Assembly (NCBI GenBank): GCA_028023455.1
Contig: JAQFVV010006475.1
Location: 682,001 to 746,000 of the forward strand
Length of the DNA: 64,000 bases
Source: Epiperipatus broadwayi
Lineage: Eukaryota; Onychophora; Udeonychophora; Euonychophora; Peripatidae
Direction of reading: 5' to 3'
A model generated the notes under the pieces. It saw only the letters and a program-made list of their open reading frames with translations, did not search any database and was not told the DNA's origin. Positions 46,040 through 56,745 of the stretch are shown piece by piece. Made by a program: the position numbers and the translations under genes. Numbering within the stretch: position 1 is the first letter of the stretch; each line of letters starts with the position of its first letter.

Positions 46040-47054
46040 TGCTGTGTCTCCAACTTAGACTGGGCAACTAGCAAACAGATATACAATAAAACTTGGAAGA
46101 ATAGCAGCACATATATATTTAGCAATAAAAATTTATTAACAATTAGGAAAAGTAATTACTATACTGGAGCATCATATGATCACATTTCCTATACTAGCAC
46201 ATTAATTGTTGATAAACAGAGCAAAACTCTCCATACAGTATTGCCACCTGTGCTAAACAGAGTAATCAATAGATGCCAGAAGGCTTGTGCATAAAATCCC
46301 TATCTAATGCCTACTTATCCAATATCCCCAGACTAGTTTCTGGCGTGTGGCCTTCGTCAGTGAAGAGCTTTGTATCCGAGAGCACTGCATCTAGATCTGA
46401 TGAAGGCCACAAGCCAGAAACTAGTCTGGGGATATTGGATGAGTAGGCATTAGATAGGGATTTTATGCACAAGCCTTCTGGCATCCATTGATTACTCTGT
46501 TTAGCACAGGTGGCAATACTGTATGGAGAGTTTTGCTCTATTTATACTATATTGGAGGTGAGATGGTCTGTTAAAAGCACTAGTCGACTTAGTGACCTAC
46601 AGGAGCCAAGATCCTGAGAATGGAATCCTCTGATGATGATCTCCACTGCTCTTCAACTCATGCACATAGTGATGGAAACAGCAACCATAGAAAAAGCAAG
46701 CATTTCTTTTTCTCTAGCTTTTTATATCATCTCTTCTTTTGTTTCTCTTATCTTTTCTGGAGTAAATCCTTTGGCTTTAATCAGTTTGTGTTATTTAGAC
46801 TTTGTTATCATAGAACAAAATTCCTTAGCTTTTTAATTATACAATTAATTGCTGTCTTAGGAATTTATTTCCATATACAGTAATGTTTTTAGGTCTATAA
46901 TATTAATGAATCTTAGGAATTTATTTCCATATCTGTAAAGTTTTAGATCTATTTCATTAATTAATATATACATGCATCTATGTTTATTTACACTACATTT
47001 AATTGAAACACTTCTTTCAATGATTTATTTATTAGCATTCTTAAGTTTGAAATA
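46040..47054 (-). repeat. 3' LTR of the second Gypsy element
   Basis: Starts TGCTGTGTCTCCAACTTAGA and matches the right LTR through CTTAGTGACCTACAGGAGCC, AAAAAGCAAGCATTT and ATATATACATGCATCTATG up to about 47054. Between about 46170 and 46550 the homologous sequence is replaced or interrupted by the foldback element. A short internal duplication (TTAGGAATTTATTTCCATAT at about 46857 and 46913) is shared with the other LTR. Confidence 0.85.
46212..46545. repeat. Foldback element with shared core, copy 4
   Basis: Arms 46212-46360 and 46397-46545 (149 bp each) are near-perfect reverse complements around a 36-base spacer. Outer landmark is AGAGCAAAACTCTCCATACA and inner landmark is GGCCTTCGTCAG / CTGATGAAGGCC. 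It is the same family as 32481-32818 but with better-preserved arms, so it is younger or gene-converted. It sits inside the 3' LTR of the second Gypsy element. Confidence 0.92.
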
Positions 47055-47069
47055 TTCTCCCCTTACTCC
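47055..47069 (-). other. Polypurine tract of the second Gypsy element
   Basis: GGAGTAAGGGGAGAA on the minus strand immediately precedes the inferred 3' LTR start (TATTTCAAACTTAAG). This purine run would prime plus-strand DNA synthesis. Its position also helps set the LTR boundary. Confidence 0.7.
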
Positions 47070-47105
47070 AAAAAATAGTTTAGACTTATATATAGTCATC
47101 CATTC

Positions 47106-47490
47106 TCACTGATCTTCGATCTGACGTCTGGGTGATCTAGTTATTAATCTGGTCAGCTTTGGTATTAATTGTAGTTCCTGTTCCATTCTTCCAGATTCCA
47201 TATCACAGCTTTCTGGTTTTTCCTCTTCCTCCTTGATCCACATTCCATGTGGTGGTGGTTCTTCTGTGTTTTGTATTTGTTGATTTTCATCTTTTGACAT
47301 GAGCACTGCAATTTTCCAATCTTCTTCGATCACCGACAGACATGATTTACATGTCTTCTGTATGATGTCCCATCTTGGATTTGTATAGTTGATATTGTTT
47401 TTGATAACATTTTCACAATTTCTCCCTTAACCCATTTCTTCTAGATTAAGGCTCAAACCCTAACTCTATCACCTATTATGTATATATTGT
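47106..47490 (-). pseudogene. Integrase C-terminal domain and tail of the second Gypsy element
   Basis: The minus-strand translation has GDRVRV, a stop, ALI, a stop, KKWVKGEIVKMLSKTISTIQ and GTSYRRHVNHVC. This is the integrase C-terminal fold typical of Gypsy elements (GDxVxVR....KWxxGxI....xxxYxVxxxGxxxRRHxxQL). A phase change leads to the 75-codon frame 47106-47333 (IEEDWKIAVLMSKDEN, then KLTRLITRSPRRQ and the stop), the usual acidic then Pro/Arg tail ending just before the polypurine tract. Confidence 0.82.
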
Positions 47491-47589
47491 CTCTTTTCCA
47501 GTCCATTGTTTGGATTTCTTATTTTTTTCCAGCCAGCTACATATTTTACTTTTAGTTTATAAATTTCTAATTCTTTTTCTAAAACTGTA

Positions 47590-47700
47590 ATCTCTTTTTG
47601 AAATGATTCAATTCTTCTCTGCTTGTTGCCTGTGCAGGTGACTTAATACATGGCCCACACTTTACAGAGTTACAATGCCTTTTATTTACACTATCTGTCA
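47590..47700 (-). pseudogene. Remnant of the H2C2 finger before integrase
   Basis: Minus-strand translation KRHCNSVKCGPCIKSPAQAT and SREELNHF fits the second CxxC pair and following linker of the Gypsy H2C2 zinc finger (CxxCqxxxxaPxxxplhpw). It abuts the protease-linker fragment on one side and the integrase C-terminal fragment on the other, so the catalytic core between them is deleted. Confidence 0.5.
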
Positions 47701-47703
47701 TTT

Positions 47704-48196
47704 CTACAGTTTTTTGAACAAAGGAAAATTGACTGGTTTTATAGACGAACAGTCACGTATTTTTTTGCAACTCTTTATTAAAGAAATCTGGCTTTTTGTA
47801 TGCCGTTTCTCGATCAAGAGGGATTTTTTTTTAATTTTAATTTGGATTCCAAGTTCATGGAATGACTCCCTCCCAAGGATAGAGTTAAACTTCCCTTTTA
47901 CAATGTATAATGGTAGATTCATTTTTTTACCTGCAATAGTTGATGGGTGCTCTCACACGGCCTAATAATCTTAATGTGTTTCTGTTTACGTCATGCACAC
48001 TAATGTTTGTTTTTTCTATTTTACTTTCGTCATTGACCAATGACATTGCCAGCCAATCAGTGAGTGAAATATCTGATCCACCCTCAATTTCCATCAACAG
48101 TTTTTTGCCACCAAATCGCAGCTTCATCATAAATTGATTTAGAACTTGGGTGCCCATGTTTTTAATTGTATGGTAACCTTCCCTATTTCCTTGCAT
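47704..48196 (-). pseudogene. Protease region of the second Gypsy element
   Basis: Two frames, 47927-48196 (89 codons) and 47704-47922 (72 codons), are separated by a stop. They read MMKLRFGGKKLLMEIEGGSD then NLPLYIVKGKFNSILGRESF. They parallel the first element's KMEIDSGAGVPMM and LPLYIVQGGLNPIIGREWF. The catalytic DSG is changed to EGGSD, so the protease would be inactive. The RT that should follow is absent. Confidence 0.82.
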
Positions 48197-48199
48197 AGG

Positions 48200-48895
48200 T
48201 GATTTACTTTTGCCTCTTCAGTTACCTTTCTGTTTGCAAATATGTGCTAAGTGCTCCTTTTCCCTGCATTTAAAGAATGACTCTTTAAGCCATTTACATT
48301 CTTTTGATATGTGGCCTCTTTTACCCCAACAAAAACATTACATTAACATTCTTACTTTTTTTAGTTTTCAGCAGCATGGACTTTTCCTGCTCTGTTTTAA
48401 ACACAGATCTAGGATTTTCATCCCTCCTAGTGCTAAAAACCCGAGCCTGTTCTAGCATTAACTCATACACTATGCCTTTCTTTATGGCCATCTCATACGT
48501 AATCTCAAGTTCCATGAAAAATTGTTGTCTGAGCCTATCATCAAACATTCCCCATAATAACTGGTCCATAAGTATTTTGTCCATGAACTTTCTGTATCCA
48601 CAACTTTTTGTCAATTCTCTAAGAGCTGCATTGTACTCTATAATTTTTTACCCTCCAGCTGCTTCCTTCTTCACAAGGTTAAGCAAGCTATGTGCCGTGA
48701 CAGACAAGGGCCGAAATGATCACTTAATTTCTCTATTAGATTCTCATATTTTACTTTCTCAATAATAGGTATCTCAAATAATCTTTTTAAGACTTCTATT
48801 ACTTTAATACATGCAAAACACGAATGCCGCTACTTTCCTTTTATTATCTTCAATGCCATTCAGGGTAAAGAAATTTTGTAACTGTGTAGACATAT
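48200..48895 (-). pseudogene. Gag region of the second Gypsy element
   Basis: Starts near the ATG at 48893 (MSTQLQNFFTLNGIEDNKRK). It continues with RELTKSCGYRKF, MDQLLWGMFDDRLRQQFF and a degraded zinc knuckle (CFCWGKRGHISKEC, where the second Cys is Trp), then KCREKEHLAHIC. The order matches the first element's gag. Several stops and phase changes occur between 48615 and 48800. Confidence 0.82.
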
Positions 48896-49123
48896 TGTTA
48901 ACCTCGAATTCAGGTATATTATTCTACCCAAAAGTACCCATGACTGATTAATGAATAATTAGTCTTACTACTAACTTTAATTACTATAATTCTGTACTTT
49001 TTGTCCTAATTTCAAAAAACTGAAATGCCAGATGCTTACTAATGGCTTAAACTCTATCCCATTTTCCTAGGTTCAAACAACAACTGCCAATAATTTGACT
49101 TTTTAACTTAACCACTATTTACA

Positions 49124-49143
49124 GGTTCAATGTGACTGCGCCA
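49124..49143 (-). other. Primer binding site of the second Gypsy element
   Basis: TGGCGCAGTCACATTGAACC on the minus strand lies six bases inside the 5' LTR end. Its first nine bases are identical to those at the same place in the first Gypsy element. Confidence 0.72.
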
Positions 49144-49149
49144 ATAATT

Positions 49150-49953
49150 TGCTGTGCCCCCAACTTAGACTGGGTGGCCAGCAAACGGATATACAATAAA
49201 ACTTGACAGAAAAACTGCACATATATATTTAGCAATAAAAATTTATTAACAATTAGGAACAGTAATTACTATACTGATCTTTAACACAAATATATAAGTC
49301 TGCACTTAAGCGAGCTTAATTCACTGGTTAATTATTGAATAGCAAATAATGTTTACAAGGTTTGGCTATAAAGGTAAGCTATTATTCACTTTATCTTCAC
49401 TAATGTTTATAGTCTTTATCACATAACCCTCGATGAGCGAGGCATTTCAAAAATAATAAGACTGAGACGGTCTGTTAAAAGCACTAGTTGGCTTAGTGAC
49501 TTACAGGAGCCAAGGTCCTGGGAATGTAGTCCTTGATGATGATCTTCACTGCTCTTCAACTCATGGATACACTGATGGTAACAGCAACCACAGAAAAAGC
49601 AAGCATTTATTTTTTCTCTAGCTTTTTATAATCATTTCTTCTTTTGTTTCTTTTATCTTTTTTGGAGTAAATTTTTTGGCTTTAATCAGTTCATATTATT
49701 TAGAGTTTGTTATCATACAACAAAATTTCTTAGCTTTTTAATTATACAATTAATTACTCTCTGAGGAATTTATTTCCACATACAGTAATGTGTTTTAGGT
49801 TTATAATATTAATTAATCTTAGGAATTTGTTTCTATATCTAAAAGGTTTTACATCTATTCCATTAATTAATATATACATGCATCTATGTTTATTTAAACT
49901 ATGTTTAATTGAAACATTTCTTTTCAATGATAGCATTTTTAAATTTAAAATAT
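49150..49953 (-). repeat. 5' LTR of the second Gypsy element
   Basis: About 800 bp, starting TGCTGTGCCCCCAACTTAGA on the plus strand. It keeps the stretch (about 49284-49460) that the left LTR has lost to the foldback insertion. Homology with the left LTR fades near 49953. Confidence 0.82.
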
Positions 49954-52905
49954 TATTTAATATTTTGCATATGTATCATTATGTTGACTAACACATTCAT
50001 AAGTTACTTGTCTGACTACAGTCGCCTTGATTGTGAAGAGCCATACATAATAAAAAGTGTATTTTATATTTTTTTATTCATATTTACCTAATCTAATGTA
50101 ATGCAGGATTGATTATCATTATTTTCTGTTAATTCAGGCAGTCACTCCAAAATTTCTTGGGAGTGTGCCAGAGACCATGACCAACATTTTGCCCATCCAG
50201 CTTTACAACATATTTTGAAAAAGATGAACCAAGAGAAAATAATATTAATATATTAGGAAAGAAAACGAATCACTTGATATTTGTCAAGAATAGTTTATTT
50301 TCATCAGTGAATGTGGTTGGAATGAATCAGACATCAAATATTAATTAAACAAAATTTATGATAAAATATCCTGAAGCAGTCATAAATAAAATAGTTCCTT
50401 TCTCACTTGAATACATATATTAGTTCATTCAGCTTAGGATAGATGTTAGTATTTACTAATTGTTAGGATCAAGAAATTAATCATAATAATATTTATGCAT
50501 GTTTTTATTTTTTCTTCATATTTTTTTCTGTAAGTATGTTTTATTGAAATTATTAAAATCCTAGAATAAAATATGTTAAGCAATCAAAAGTATTATCACT
50601 GATGGTGATCATGTATAGGTCAATCAATTAATAGTGTTCCATCTTATGTGCAGGTCCAAAGAGTGGGCTATCATTATTCTGGAACCCTTGAATTTGAAGC
50701 TGAGTATTTTCCAATCACTTTTAGATTAGCTGGCATGTTATTACAAAAAATACACCTAGTGCATTCTCAATGATGAAAAAATCAGATTTTAAGGTTTATC
50801 TGTATACTATGTGATTATTTGTAATACATATTGAGACAAAAAAAAAACATGTATTTGTTACATGTGGGAAAACAGATTCTGTGGGAAAACAGATTCTGTT
50901 TTCTGTTATCTTAGAAAGCTCTAATTCTTTATTATGAAATGCCACTTGCATATAATATCTAAATTTTGAAATATCTCAATTTAATATTCTTTTTTTTTTT
51001 AAGTTTACATTTTGATTTAGGAGTTTCATTATCTTACACTTATAAGTAGAATTTGGTAGTTAGTTCACCACTCAGATTTTTCAATTTTTACTTTTTCAAC
51101 TCCAAGTTCTTCATTAAAGCTAATAAATATTAATAATAAATCTATTTAAACAATTCATAAAACATTCTGTCATCAACATGTGAAAGATCATGCTATTTTG
51201 TGATTTGTTAAATCCTATTTCATGATTTGTTTTTGTGCAGCAAACTAATTGCATCTGTTAACATTTTATTATACATTTTCAAACTGAAGATTGCTTATTA
51301 GTTTTTTGAGTCACCAATGGCCAATTTTCATTGATGCTGCTAACAGTTTATAAGCCAGAAAGAGATTGTATTATTATCTGAACATAGTTTGCAAAGCAGT
51401 ATTCCAGATTTTGCTTGATGAGCCATTACAACTTTGCAATAGTAAAAATATTAAAATAGTATTTAAAAATTTTATACTGAGACTAGAGTCTGCATTTTTT
51501 ACAATTTCATTCAGAATGGTTTTTTATTCTACAGCTCTGATTTTATCAGACTTGGTGTTAAACATCAGAACTTATTTTAAATTCTGTTTAAAGAATTATG
51601 GAGATGTTTAACTAATGGTCTGATTTCAAAAAAGATGAAACTTTCAGTCAAATAATGCAGTTTTTGTTAAATCAATGAAATTATAGAATCATATCTGAAT
51701 ATTTTCTCTGCTAATAATTACTATATTTTGCATGCATCTGCTAAATCACATTTATTTTTTAATAACATTTTGAAGTGTATACATATATTAGAAGTCAGGG
51801 GAGATTTTGGAAATAATCATGTAGAATATTAAAATATATAATTACTGATGTTTTAGCAAAAAAAAAGTTTCTATGAATTTTAATACATTGTTTGCCTGGT
51901 AAAATCTTTACTTCAATATACTGTATATATAATGACATCATTCTGTATTTTTTAAAATATTACATTATTTTTTATTGCATAATGTGAACCATAATCTTGT
52001 GAAATAATAATTTTCATGCTTTAAAATTAAAAGGTTTCATTAGTTATAAATGAAGATATTATTTTAATGCTATGCAGAATACCTTTGGGCTTTAATGAAA
52101 TTGATGAAACTGAAAAATTGTTTCATTAAACTATTGGGTCCAGGTCTATTTTATTAATGTAAGACAGGGATTAGTAACATTGAAGATATTTTTAAAGTTT
52201 AGCACTGTAGATAGTGATTTGTTCTGTTGAATTTATTACAGATATTTTTATATTTATTAGTAAAAATTTGTGATCTATACAATATTAGCTTTTTTATACA
52301 TATAGCATGATTATTGTCACTGATGTATTTTTTTTATTGATTATAATAAGCAATTTGTTTTCCATTATTAAAATGTGTATGCTTAGAGTTTTTTTTATGA
52401 GATTTAAGATTATAATAAGTCCTGAAATCTTAAAGCTTAGAAATCTTTAAGTACTTTTTATCCATGCATTTTAATAGTGAGAGTTTATGATCTCCAAATT
52501 ATTTTACAAATATGCATTTTGTTTTTTATTTTATACTAGCTGTTATTAGATTAAAAGAATGTAATGTAGTTGACTAAATACATTTAAATAATATTTACAT
52601 GAAATAATAATATATGAGTTATCCACAGCAGGTAAAAGTAACTATTGTAATGAATTTTTATAAACAATATTGCAGGTCATTTTTAACTGTTATTAATAAC
52701 TCATGTTTTATTATTTCCTATAAATATTCTTTAAATATATTTAAAGAATTAATTCTCAATTACATTACATACTTTTATTTTATTAATGTGAGCAAAGCTG
52801 ATGCAAGGTTTTGCATGTGCTAGTATAATAATAATAATAAAAATAAAAGAATATTATGCAATTGATTATTAAAATATATTTCTAATTTATATATTTATAT
52901 AAGGA
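49954..52905. other. AT-rich DNA, no gene recognised
   Basis: Contains only a 17-bp tandem duplication (TGTGGGAAAACAGATTC twice, about 50862-50898), homopolymers and short frames without motifs. Confidence 0.55.
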
Positions 52906-52949
52906 GGATATGTTCTGAGCAGTAGAAATTTTTTAATATTTTATTATCT

Positions 52950-53200
52950 AAATTCCATTTGTGATTTTGGATGTATTGAATACCAAATAAAAAAATTTCT
53001 CTCTAATTCTCTTCACTTCTTTAGCTGTCCCATCATCATTATTAGAAAGTTTGACAATTAAAATATATTTATGTATTCCATTTTCAGTTTTTGATGTATT
53101 GAATACCAAATAAATTTTTATTCATTAATTCCTTCTATTTCACTAGCTGTCCCCTTCCATTAGTACAAACTTTGATAATTAAAGTATATTTAAGTAATAT
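52950..53200. repeat. Tandem duplication of about 123-bp period
   Basis: TGATGTATTGAATACCAAATAAA...TTCACTTCTTTAGCTGTCCC...AATTAAAATATATTTA (about 52968) recurs as TTGATGTATTGAATACCAAAT...TTTCACTAGCTGTCCCC...AATTAAAGTATATTTA (about 53090). Confidence 0.75.
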
Positions 53201-53499
53201 TTATATGAAATGATCATCAATAGCACTATCACAAAAATATAACTTATTAAATATAATAAATAATAATTTTTAAAATATTTTTGATTTGACAATTTTTAAA
53301 ATGGCTATAAAAATTTTAACATTGTTGTAATATATGCAAGTGAGAAATTACCTACATGGTGTAAATGAAGTTTAAATAATTTAAAATATATTTATTCAAT
53401 ACCTGTATTATCAAAAATTAATACTTTTCATTTCTGTAGCATGTATTTCAATATGAAAGCCACACTATCTTAATTTATTATGTGTAAATATACTTATAG

Positions 53500-53760
53500 G
53501 AAAATAGTAAAAGGTTATCAAATTCAGTATTTTGTCTTGATATATCTATAGCATTTTAAAATACATGTTAAATATTTTTAAATTAACATTCTAAAAGTTT
53601 ATCAAATTCAGTAGTATTTCTCTTGTGTTCTTGTAACATTTTAAATTTTACTTTAACATGTATTAAAATAAATATATATTTAAAATCAAATACTAAAAGT
53701 TTATCAAATTCATTATTATAATTGCTTTAAATTGTCATTATTCAAATAAATTAAATATAT
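53500..53760. repeat. Three degenerate repeats of 85-105 bp
   Basis: AAAGGTTATCAAATTCAGTA (about 53510), AAAAGTTTATCAAATTCAGT (about 53592) and AAAAGTTTATCAAATTCATT (about 53695) mark successive units in AT-rich DNA. Confidence 0.6.
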
Positions 53761-54022
53761 GGTTACACAAACACAATTTAATTAGTTTAAAATATATTTA
53801 CAAAATCAAATTTTACCTTGCTTTATTAAAACTAATTTTTATTTAAAAAAATTTCCAACTCTAAACCTTTAATCAATCCTGCCCACTTTTTTGCTTTTTA
53901 TTACTTCATTCAAAAATAATTATAATATAGTTTTTCCATACATTTTTATACTGCAAATTTCAAATCTTTACAACAATTAAAGCAAAAATTTATATGCTAG
54001 TAAAATTCTATAAAAAAAGGAA

Positions 54023-54722
54023 AATATATAGGGTATATGAGTACAGACTTTCACACGACCTACCACTCTCCACACTATCTCATAACATTGATACACTTGA
54101 ACACATATACTGAAAAAATAAATACTCACCAATATACGTATTTCATGCTAAACCAGCAATCATCAGTTGGTCCAGATTACCATCTCTACTCATATATGCT
54201 ACAAGTGCTCAGATATATATTAAGATAGCCAATCCTCATACTTTAATTGACAGGCTTCAATCTACTCACACTCCAACTCTTCAACTGTCCATCCAATTAA
54301 AAATCTGATGTCTGCCCATCCCTTGTTTATGTATTAAATGGATTATGCCCTGTACATGAGGGGTCAGATTAACCTTAGGTCAACATGGGTGTGTCAAGAA
54401 TCTTGGCCTCAGGGTGGCCTTTGAGCATTTCATCATCAGATTTTCAGTTGGATGGACAGTTGAAGAGTTGGAGTGTGGAGTAGATTGAAGCCTGTCCATT
54501 AAAGTATGAGGATTGGTTATCTTAATATATATCTGAGCACTTGTAGCATTTATGTGTAGAGATGGTAATCTGGACCAACTGATGATTGCTGGTTTAGCAT
54601 GAAATATGTATATTGGTGATTATTTATTTTTTCAGTATATGTGTTCAAGTGTATCAGTGTTATGAGATAGTGTGGAGAGTGGTAGGTCGTGCGAAAGTCT
54701 GTGCTCATATACCCTATATATT
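54023..54722. repeat. Long foldback element, 288-bp arms
   Basis: 54023-54310 pairs with 54434-54722 around a 123-base spacer. Landmarks are GGGTATATGAGTACAGACTT against AAGTCTGTGCTCATATACCC, ATCATCAGTTGGTCCAGATT against AATCTGGACCAACTGATGAT, and CAACTGTCCATCCAATTAAA against TCAGTTGGATGGACAGTTG. The spacer (GTTTATGTATTAAATGGATT...GGTCAGATTAACCTTAGGTC) is unpaired. The 63-codon plus-strand frame in the left arm is incidental. A diverged relative lies at 58325-58663. No transposase. Confidence 0.92.
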
Positions 54723-56745
54723 ACATATATAGACACAGGTATATAATCCTGTGTGTTTCAGTTACAAAAAAGGAAAGAAAATCATGCAAGATTTTTCAAA
54801 ATTGGAGTAATATTTGTTGAGCTATAAAATCACAAACAAGCAATAACTTCATATAGTAATATAGATATGTTGTATATTAGATACTTAACTATAAGGTATT
54901 ACTACCGAGTTATAATTCTTGAATAACAGTACCAATTTGCATTATTTGCAGTCATAACACAATTTTTTGTAGCATCTCAATATTTGGAGCTACAATATTA
55001 ACTTTATATTTGTTATCACAGTTTCATAATCTTAATTTAATTGTAATATTTATTTATAAATGTAAATAACAAAACATATACCCATCAGTGTTTGAAACAG
55101 AATAAATTTACTAATAAAATATGTGTCAAGCTAAATTTTGGGACAATACACCAAATTCATGATAACTATTGTAATGAAAAAAAAAAAAAAAAACATTAAT
55201 TAATGATTACAATTCCAGAATATGCTCAGTTGCACACTATTAAATCTCTAATTCAAAATGTTATTCAAATTAACTATATAGCTTTCATCATTTTTCCTAT
55301 CATTCAATTCATTATGTATAGTACTAATTTTCTGAGAGAATCAAGTTGAGAATTAGATTCAGATTTTTATATGCTGTTTAAGATAGTAAATGATTGAAAA
55401 ATTAAATCATATTTAATAGAAATCATAATTTGATATTTATCATTTTAATTTAGTCCAACAGTTAGTATTATTTATCAATCTGTTAAAGACAGAGAAAGCC
55501 TAAATTCAATATTAAAATTTTTGGAAATAGAATTGTTTCAGTTTAGAATATAATTTAGCCAATGTATAGCATTTATTTATGTGAAACTAAGGCTAATTTG
55601 ACTGCACATTTTAAACATATAAATCTAATTCTTAACTTAATTCTGTTTTTTTTTTTGTCATGACAAAAATTCAGGACATGATTATTGCTCTCAGAAAATT
55701 AGTATTATATGTAATGAATGAAGGATAGGAAAAGAAAAATTAAAGAAGCTTAGTATATTGTTAATTCTAATAATTAATATTTTGTATCAAAGATTTTATA
55801 GTGCACTTCTGAGTATGTTCTAGAATTTTAATCATTAATTATTATTTTTTATTTATTTTAATAGTTGATTAATATCTTCTAGTGTACTGATATATGTGGT
55901 CTTTATTATTTATAGATTATATATAGAATTTAATTAATTCTTAAATATATCAATATAGTGTCATTTACTTGGTTATATGTTTTAAACATAAACACACATT
56001 TGTTAATATATATATATATTTAACGATTCTTTAAATAAATAGTGTTTTTCATTTGCATGTAAAATATTTTAACACAGAGGCTAAATTTTCTATACAGTAG
56101 CCTTTGTGTAAACAGCTTGTGTAAGCATAAGAAATGGTGATCATGTGATATATTTTAAAAAGTGAAATTGTAGCCTTTTTAATTGCTATGCAATAACATC
56201 AGTTATTAAAAGATTTAATGTTAACAGTTTTCATTTATCACTAAATCTTTGGGAGTTTCCATATGAATAAAATGCCATATCCAAAATAAAAACAATCATG
56301 TACATATGAATTGTTTGTAATATAAGAGAAATAGAATTAAATAGAAATTTGTATTTAAATTTTGATTTTTTTAAATTGATTATTTCATTTTTTTGAAAAG
56401 TAGAGTATTTAATTCAATTATCATAGTTACAATTAGTGGTAAATATTTGACAAAGTTAATACATTTGTATTATAAAAATCTGTTTGAATATTAATATTAA
56501 CATAGCAGTATATATTATAAAACATATAAAAATGATGATAGTGAATATTATAACTGCATATGATAACGTATGCTATGAAAATCTGTGACAAATTACCACT
56601 ATTAATCATGTGATTTGTTAATAGCTTATAATAAACAACTTGCTTTCTGGTATTAATATGCATATAATAAAAACAGAGCTTTCTTACTAATGAAATATGA
56701 ATTTTAAAAAGATAAAAAATACAAGTTACTTATAAAGTTTTACTG
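54723..56745. other. AT-rich DNA, no gene recognised
   Basis: Homopolymers and short frames only. TTTTGTCATGACAAAA near 55656 is a small perfect dyad. Confidence 0.55.

Larger units (their letters stand above)
46040..49953 (-). mobile_element. Second Ty3/Gypsy-type element, decayed and internally deleted
   Basis: Flanked by diverged LTRs (46040-47054 and 49150-49953; the left one carries a foldback insertion). On the minus strand it keeps PBS, gag, protease, an H2C2 remnant, the integrase C-terminal domain and tail, and a polypurine tract, in that order. RT, RNase H and most of integrase are missing. Gag and protease resemble those of the element at 5.5-8.0 kb and the PBS starts identically, so both belong to one lineage. 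LTR divergence and stops show it is older. No target-site duplication is evident. Confidence 0.85.

Noticed and set aside
47675-48765. Plus-strand frames of 65-153 codons
   Set aside because: Antisense shadows of the Gypsy gag and protease remnants on the minus strand.
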